DNA of 39,526 nucleotides. Source: Candidatus Zhuqueibacterota bacterium (GTDB taxonomy: Bacteria > Zhuqueibacterota > Zhuqueibacteria > Oceanimicrobiales > Oceanimicrobiaceae). Below are positions 36,033 through 39,526 of the stretch, piece by piece. Under the pieces are notes generated by a model. That model made no database searches, was not told where the DNA came from, and saw nothing but the letters and a program-made list of their open reading frames with translations. The translations under genes were made by a program, and so were the position numbers. The stretch covers positions 1 through 39,526 of the forward strand of contig JAJDAE010000281.1 of assembly GCA_029262035.1 (NCBI GenBank), read 5' to 3'. How positions within the stretch are numbered: position 1 is the stretch's first letter; each line of letters opens with the position of its first letter.

Positions 36033-36202
36033 TAAGATTTACCAAATTTTATCTCAATAAGCCTACCCACGCCAAAAATAGCCACACCAATTAATGCTAT
36101 TTTCAATTCGGCGGCTAAATCATCTTGAGAGATTCCGATGAAAACGCCAACGAGTACCTGACCCAATCCAACTACTTCTAATATTTTGGCTAAATACCAC
36201 AT
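36032..36202 (-). CDS. 56-residue membrane protein coupled to the GlgD-like gene
   Basis: ATG at 36202, stop TAG at 36032-36034. The protein starts MWYLAKILEVVGLGQVLVG. It has two predicted membrane segments, about residues 3-23 and 35-48, joined by the acidic loop SQDDLAAE, with the basic end RLIEIKFGKS. The stop overlaps the GTG start of the GlgD-like gene by one base (TAGTG), a typical translational-coupling arrangement, which argues for a real gene. It follows the Rieske gene after 90 bp. The family was not recognised; no Shine-Dalgarno is obvious. Confidence 0.65.
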   Translation of the reverse strand: MWYLAKILEVVGLGQVLVGVFIGISQDDLAAELKIALIGVAIFGVGRLIEIKFGKS

Positions 36203-36292
36203 AAATTCTATGTGCCTAAATTTTCAAAATGAGTAAAATACCTAAAATTATTTCTGCCTTGCAACTTACCCTAAATGCTCAGGCTTCAATAA

Positions 36293-36928
36293 TTAAACAG
36301 AAAGAATAGAGCCCGGTTTACCCCAATCGCCTTTTTCTTCCAGAAACTTAATGCTTTTATCAATCAACAACTGGCCGTCTTCAGCGAGAGCAACTTTTAC
36401 CCGTTCCAAAGGTCGGGGGGCCGGTCCTTCAAAATTAACTCCTTCACTTGTGAAGCCGCTTCCGTGACACGGACATTTAAATTTATTTTCGGCATCCAGC
36501 CACCTCGGCGTACAGCCCAAATGAGTACATTGCGCGAAGATAGCATAAATTCCTTCTTCATTTCTCACTATCCAAACGCGTTGGTCTTTCACCCATTTTG
36601 TAGAAACAGCGCCCAGAGGATAATCATCGGGATACCCTGCTTTAAACACGGGTGATGGTTCAAACAGTACGCGTGGAAACATAAACCGCAGCGAACCGAT
36701 TAAGAATGAGCCTACAAAAGCAAAAAAAGCGATCCAACCTGAACGGCTAAAAAAATTACGGCGGCTCATCCAAAGCGAACCTTTTTCATCAACAGCAACT
36801 TTTTCTCTTGGCGAAGGTCTATCTGTTTTAACAACTTTCTCGGTAGAACTTTCCCCTGGTTTGACATCTGAAGTTACATTTCGAGTCGGCTTGCCTTCTG
36901 CGGAACCTTGATTTATTTCGTCTGCCAC
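36293..36928 (-). CDS. Membrane-anchored Rieske [2Fe-2S] protein (bc-complex type)
   Basis: 211 aa. The N-terminal 55 residues are charged and low-complexity. Then comes a twin-arginine-like MSRRNFFSRSG with one membrane helix (about 63-83). The Rieske domain carries CTHLGC (C134, H136, C139) and CPCHGSGF (C152, C154, H155), ending in GPAPRPLERVKV. This is the architecture of the iron-sulfur subunit of quinol-oxidising cytochrome bc complexes, but no cytochrome b gene lies on either side. The GTG at 36928 has GGAGGA (36936-36941) 7 nt upstream; the longer reading from 37012 runs into the promoter. Confidence 0.9.
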   Translation of the reverse strand: MADEINQGSAEGKPTRNVTSDVKPGESSTEKVVKTDRPSPREKVAVDEKGSLWMSRRNFFSRSGWIAFFAFVGSFLIGSLRFMFPRVLFEPSPVFKAGYPDDYPLGAVSTKWVKDQRVWIVRNEEGIYAIFAQCTHLGCTPRWLDAENKFKCPCHGSGFTSEGVNFEGPAPRPLERVKVALAEDGQLLIDKSIKFLEEKGDWGKPGSILSV

Positions 36929-36983
36929 TTTGCAGTCCTCCAGATTTATATATATTTTGAAATGATTAGTGAAAGCGATTAAA

Positions 36984-37012
36984 AATATATAATATTGCAG
37001 AGAGAAAGTCAA
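36984..37012 (-). promoter_or_regulatory. Putative sigma-70-type promoter of the Rieske gene
   Basis: On the minus strand TTGACT (37012-37007), 17-nt spacer, TATATT (36989-36984). The hexamers are identical to those upstream of mscS. Expected start near 36977, about 49 nt before the GTG. It probably also drives the 56-aa gene and the three nucleotidyltransferase genes. Confidence 0.6.
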
Positions 37013-37058
37013 ACGGTTTTTGACCTGGATATTTAAGAGATAAACTTAAAACAAAAAA

Positions 37059-37081
37059 GGCACACAATTAAATTGCGTGCC
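37059..37081 (-). terminator. Rho-independent terminator
   Basis: GGCACACAATT (37059-37069) pairs with AATTGCGTGCC (37071-37081) with one wobble on the minus strand, followed there by TTTTTTG. It lies 27 bp past the stop of the secreted-protein gene at 37108. A T-run on the other strand makes it potentially bidirectional. Confidence 0.75.
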
Positions 37082-37107
37082 TTTTTCAGTTGAAAAGTTA
37101 AATATTG

Positions 37108-38205
37108 TTAACGAATGAAAGTCAACTTTCTTGACTCACGAAATTTATTGGCGCTAATGCTATAAATATAAACACCACTCGCTACCTCCAGGCCGCTGTC
37201 GTTTCTACCATTCCAATTAACCGAATGAAATCCCGGCGCTTGTTCGCCATTTACCAATTGACTAATAAACTGCCCTTTGAGGTTGTAAATTGCGATGCTA
37301 ACGTTTGCATTTTCAGGCAAAGTATAATCAATTTTTGTTTCAGGGTTAAAGGGATTAGGATAGTTTTGGGCAATGGTGAAATTTTTTGGTGCCGTAATTT
37401 CAATCTGAATTGATTCGGAATAGTCGAACGCGCCATCTAAATCAACTTGTTTTAAACGATAGCTGTAGGCACCGGGCTGTAAACTATTGTCTTCAAAACT
37501 ATAGCTTTGTGCAACCACTGTGGTACCACTACCTTCAACAAAACCAACTTTTTCAAAATCTGCTCCTGCTACGCTGCGCTCAATTTCAAAGCCCAGGTTA
37601 TCGGTTTCGGTTTGTGTTGCCCAGTTCAGAGAAACCTTGTTTTGAAAAACATTATGGGTGAAGGATGAAAGTTCAACCGGTAACAAACCATCCGAATCGT
37701 TGAGGGTACCAATTGAAGCTACAGTTATTTCGTCATCCACAAAAATACCTGTCTGATTTGGAGATGCTGTCCTCCAAGCTAAATTAGCAGTAAGCTGAGG
37801 TTGTGCAATCGTAAAATCAATGGTTGCAACATCCATCCAGTCAGTCGAAATAGTTGTACCATTGTTAGTGCTATTTAGCACGATATTTATAACTACCCGG
37901 CCGGTCACCGGCTCCGAGAGTGCAAGAGTTGAATAATTACCACCGCTAAAATTAGCCGGTGCAATATTAGTTGGGGCGTTCAACCCAGTTGTGTTATATG
38001 TAAAAGCCAATCCACCTGTCCCCATGGCGAACTGTTGTGAACCTGAAGATTTAATTTGTATTTTCACATCATATTCACCGGCTGCAACCATATCATTCTT
38101 AACAATAACAAATTGCAAATCATAGGCATTTGTTTGTGCAACAACTTGACTTGTTCCAAGTGAAAACAACATTGCAAATAAAATAAATAGAACTCTTAGT
38201 CTCAT
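37108..38205 (-). CDS. Secreted beta-sandwich protein with C-terminal sorting domain
   Basis: 365 aa. Signal peptide to about residue 24 (VVAQT). Residues 25-160 form a beta-rich domain that broadly resembles cohesin-like modules (VTGRVVINIVLN, VATIDFTI). A fibronectin-like domain follows (PVELSSFTHNVFQNKVSLNW, about 175-275). The C-terminal FlgD-like/type IX sorting domain has NYPNPFNPETKIDY and ends LTFIR. It is probably exported and bound to the surface by the type IX system. GAAGGAG precedes the ATG. The beta-helix protein gene ends 30 bp upstream, so they are cotranscribed. Confidence 0.78.
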   Translation of the reverse strand: MRLRVLFILFAMLFSLGTSQVVAQTNAYDLQFVIVKNDMVAAGEYDVKIQIKSSGSQQFAMGTGGLAFTYNTTGLNAPTNIAPANFSGGNYSTLALSEPVTGRVVINIVLNSTNNGTTISTDWMDVATIDFTIAQPQLTANLAWRTASPNQTGIFVDDEITVASIGTLNDSDGLLPVELSSFTHNVFQNKVSLNWATQTETDNLGFEIERSVAGADFEKVGFVEGSGTTVVAQSYSFEDNSLQPGAYSYRLKQVDLDGAFDYSESIQIEITAPKNFTIAQNYPNPFNPETKIDYTLPENANVSIAIYNLKGQFISQLVNGEQAPGFHSVNWNGRNDSGLEVASGVYIYSISANKFRESRKLTFIR

Positions 38206-38235
38206 ATACGTACTCCTTCAATTATTAATTTCTTC

Positions 38236-39526
38236 TTATTCAGGAATTTCTGGTAATTGTGTAGCTTTTCCGTTATTTGGCCGCCACTCAAGATTTATAT
38301 CAAAAGCATCAATTCCGCCATCCAGGTTAAAATCACCTAACTTGGTGTAATCCCACGTTGAACCATTTTGAGTACGCCAAATCAGATTTCTATCAAATGC
38401 GTCAATACCACCGTCACCGTTGCCATCACCGGCAATCATACCGAAATTTCCTTCTCCCAAACTAACCATCGCATCTCCACCTAAAGAAAAAGTTTTGTCA
38501 AGTCCCGTGGTAAAGTCATACAATGTAGATGTTTCGTTAGATAAATTAACTTCAGCAGCACTCATAATTGCCAAATGGTTTCGATGTTTAATGACAATAT
38601 AATAGGAATAGGTCAATTCAGAAACACCATTTACAGATTGTTTATCAAACTTGAATTTTCTCTTTGAAAGTGCCTGCTGGAATAGCACTCTGACCTGGCC
38701 GGTTGTTCCATCATCTGCAACGATGCGACCATCCGGGTGCAGAAAAGCGCTATATCTTGTGACAGGAAAGTAAAAAGTTTCATTGATACCGCTTGCAGAT
38801 TCAACTTCACTTAAAACTTGCCACAATTCAATCGAAACCCAATCTACAACACCTTCAGGAACTTCATCCACAGTTCTTCCATCGAAATAAGGAGAACTGG
38901 TGGGAATGCCCCCCTGGGTGTTAAGGTTATTGGTCATTGCATTATTGCCATCATAAGGTCCTTCGAGGAAAATTTTTGCCTCGACCAGGACATAAGGCGG
39001 CTCACATGGTGAATTCGCAAATAGTGTAAATGTTTCAAACGGTATGAACGTAACACCTGAATCTATCAGATCACCATCTCCGGTTCCAGCACCGCTGGGT
39101 CCACCCGGGTCACCCCAGTAATTGCCAGTAGCAATCACATTGGAAGCGCCATCATTATCTACGGCAATACCGCTGTTGCAAAACTCATTGCCTTGAATTT
39201 CCGTACCTGTGCTGGCCTCGTCAAAAATGTAAACTGCAAATCCTTCATTATTGCTAAAAATATTATTCTCAATTTGACCAGACGAAAGAGTGACCATGAC
39301 CCCATCGCCGTTGTCAATAAATTCATTAAAATCAAGATCGAAAGTAGGTACGCCATCAAACAAGACACCCAACTGATTATCCATGAAGTCAGTTGTTTTT
39401 GCTTGAATATATTGAGCGGACTCAGTAAAAATCCCATGACCATTGCTACTCAATGTACTATTTTTAATTTCTACTCTGCTTTTATCGGAACTACCGTCTC
39501 CAACATATATACCCACAGAGTTGTTA
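38236..39526 (-). CDS. Partial secreted parallel beta-helix protein with dockerin-like repeats
   Basis: The reading frame is open to the window edge (codons before the apparent GTG at 39516 continue as N-N-S), so the N-terminus is missing. The visible part, about 430 aa, begins with right-handed beta-helix repeats (NSTLSSNGHG, NIFSNNEGFAVYI) and the GNYWGDPGGPSG motif that ends such helices. A roughly 170-residue beta domain follows. The last 60 residues hold two Ca-binding EF-hand-like repeats, GDGNGDGGIDAFD and GDFNLDGGIDAFD, as in dockerins. No sorting domain is seen at this C-terminus. Confidence 0.8.
   Translation of the reverse strand, partial: NNSVGIYVGDGSSDKSRVEIKNSTLSSNGHGIFTESAQYIQAKTTDFMDNQLGVLFDGVPTFDLDFNEFIDNGDGVMVTLSSGQIENNIFSNNEGFAVYIFDEASTGTEIQGNEFCNSGIAVDNDGASNVIATGNYWGDPGGPSGAGTGDGDLIDSGVTFIPFETFTLFANSPCEPPYVLVEAKIFLEGPYDGNNAMTNNLNTQGGIPTSSPYFDGRTVDEVPEGVVDWVSIELWQVLSEVESASGINETFYFPVTRYSAFLHPDGRIVADDGTTGQVRVLFQQALSKRKFKFDKQSVNGVSELTYSYYIVIKHRNHLAIMSAAEVNLSNETSTLYDFTTGLDKTFSLGGDAMVSLGEGNFGMIAGDGNGDGGIDAFDRNLIWRTQNGSTWDYTKLGDFNLDGGIDAFDINLEWRPNNGKATQLPEIPE

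Overview
The window looks like chromosomal DNA of a Gram-negative bacterium of the Fibrobacteres-Chlorobi-Bacteroidetes (FCB) superphylum, most like the Calditrichota/KSB1 candidate lineages. This is inferred from outer-membrane barrels (a phosphate-porin-like protein and a DUF3078 protein), secreted proteins ending in the NYPNPFN type IX/FlgD-like sorting domain, a dockerin-like repeat, AT-leaning base composition, and frequent TTG starts behind good Shine-Dalgarno sites. No rRNA, tRNA, CRISPR array or intact transposase was seen.

Layout. 1-268: degenerate palindromic repeat. 269-4661 (+): likely operon of a FeoB permease lacking its GTPase domain, a di-heme (DUF1111) lipoprotein, a Rieske lipoprotein and a porin, suggesting iron/redox handling across the envelope. 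4847-7375 (+): PD-(D/E)xK nuclease-like protein, MscS channel and DUF3078 protein. 7395-11167 (-): signalling operon (small HD-GYP-associated-type module, HDOD protein, hybrid histidine kinase). 11305-16561 (-): tRNA nucleotidyltransferase, MtnX-like phosphatase and pyruvate phosphate dikinase. 16638-24819 (-): CtpA-type protease, thymidylate kinase, MATE transporter, myo-inositol-1-phosphate synthase, CDP-alcohol phosphatidyltransferase, RsmI and an aldehyde dehydrogenase. The inositol pair points to inositol phospholipid synthesis.

24820-25576 is a long gene-poor stretch holding a consensus sigma-54 promoter with a leader of about 330 nt. It leads into two large secreted-protein genes (Asp-box/YCF48-like, 25577-27732; subtilisin plus beta-helix, 27785-30972). 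Each is broken by one single-base frameshift and one in-frame stop, so both look like recent pseudogenes.

31061-36928 (-): a Rieske protein with a clear promoter, a previously unlisted 56-residue membrane protein, then a tightly coupled set of three nucleotidyltransferases (GlgD-like, GlgC, GMP/PMM fusion) for glycogen or sugar-nucleotide metabolism. 37108-39526 (-): a secreted protein with a sorting domain and a truncated beta-helix protein with a dockerin-like tail.

Non-coding gaps carry at least four different inverted-repeat elements, which look like non-autonomous dispersed repeats.
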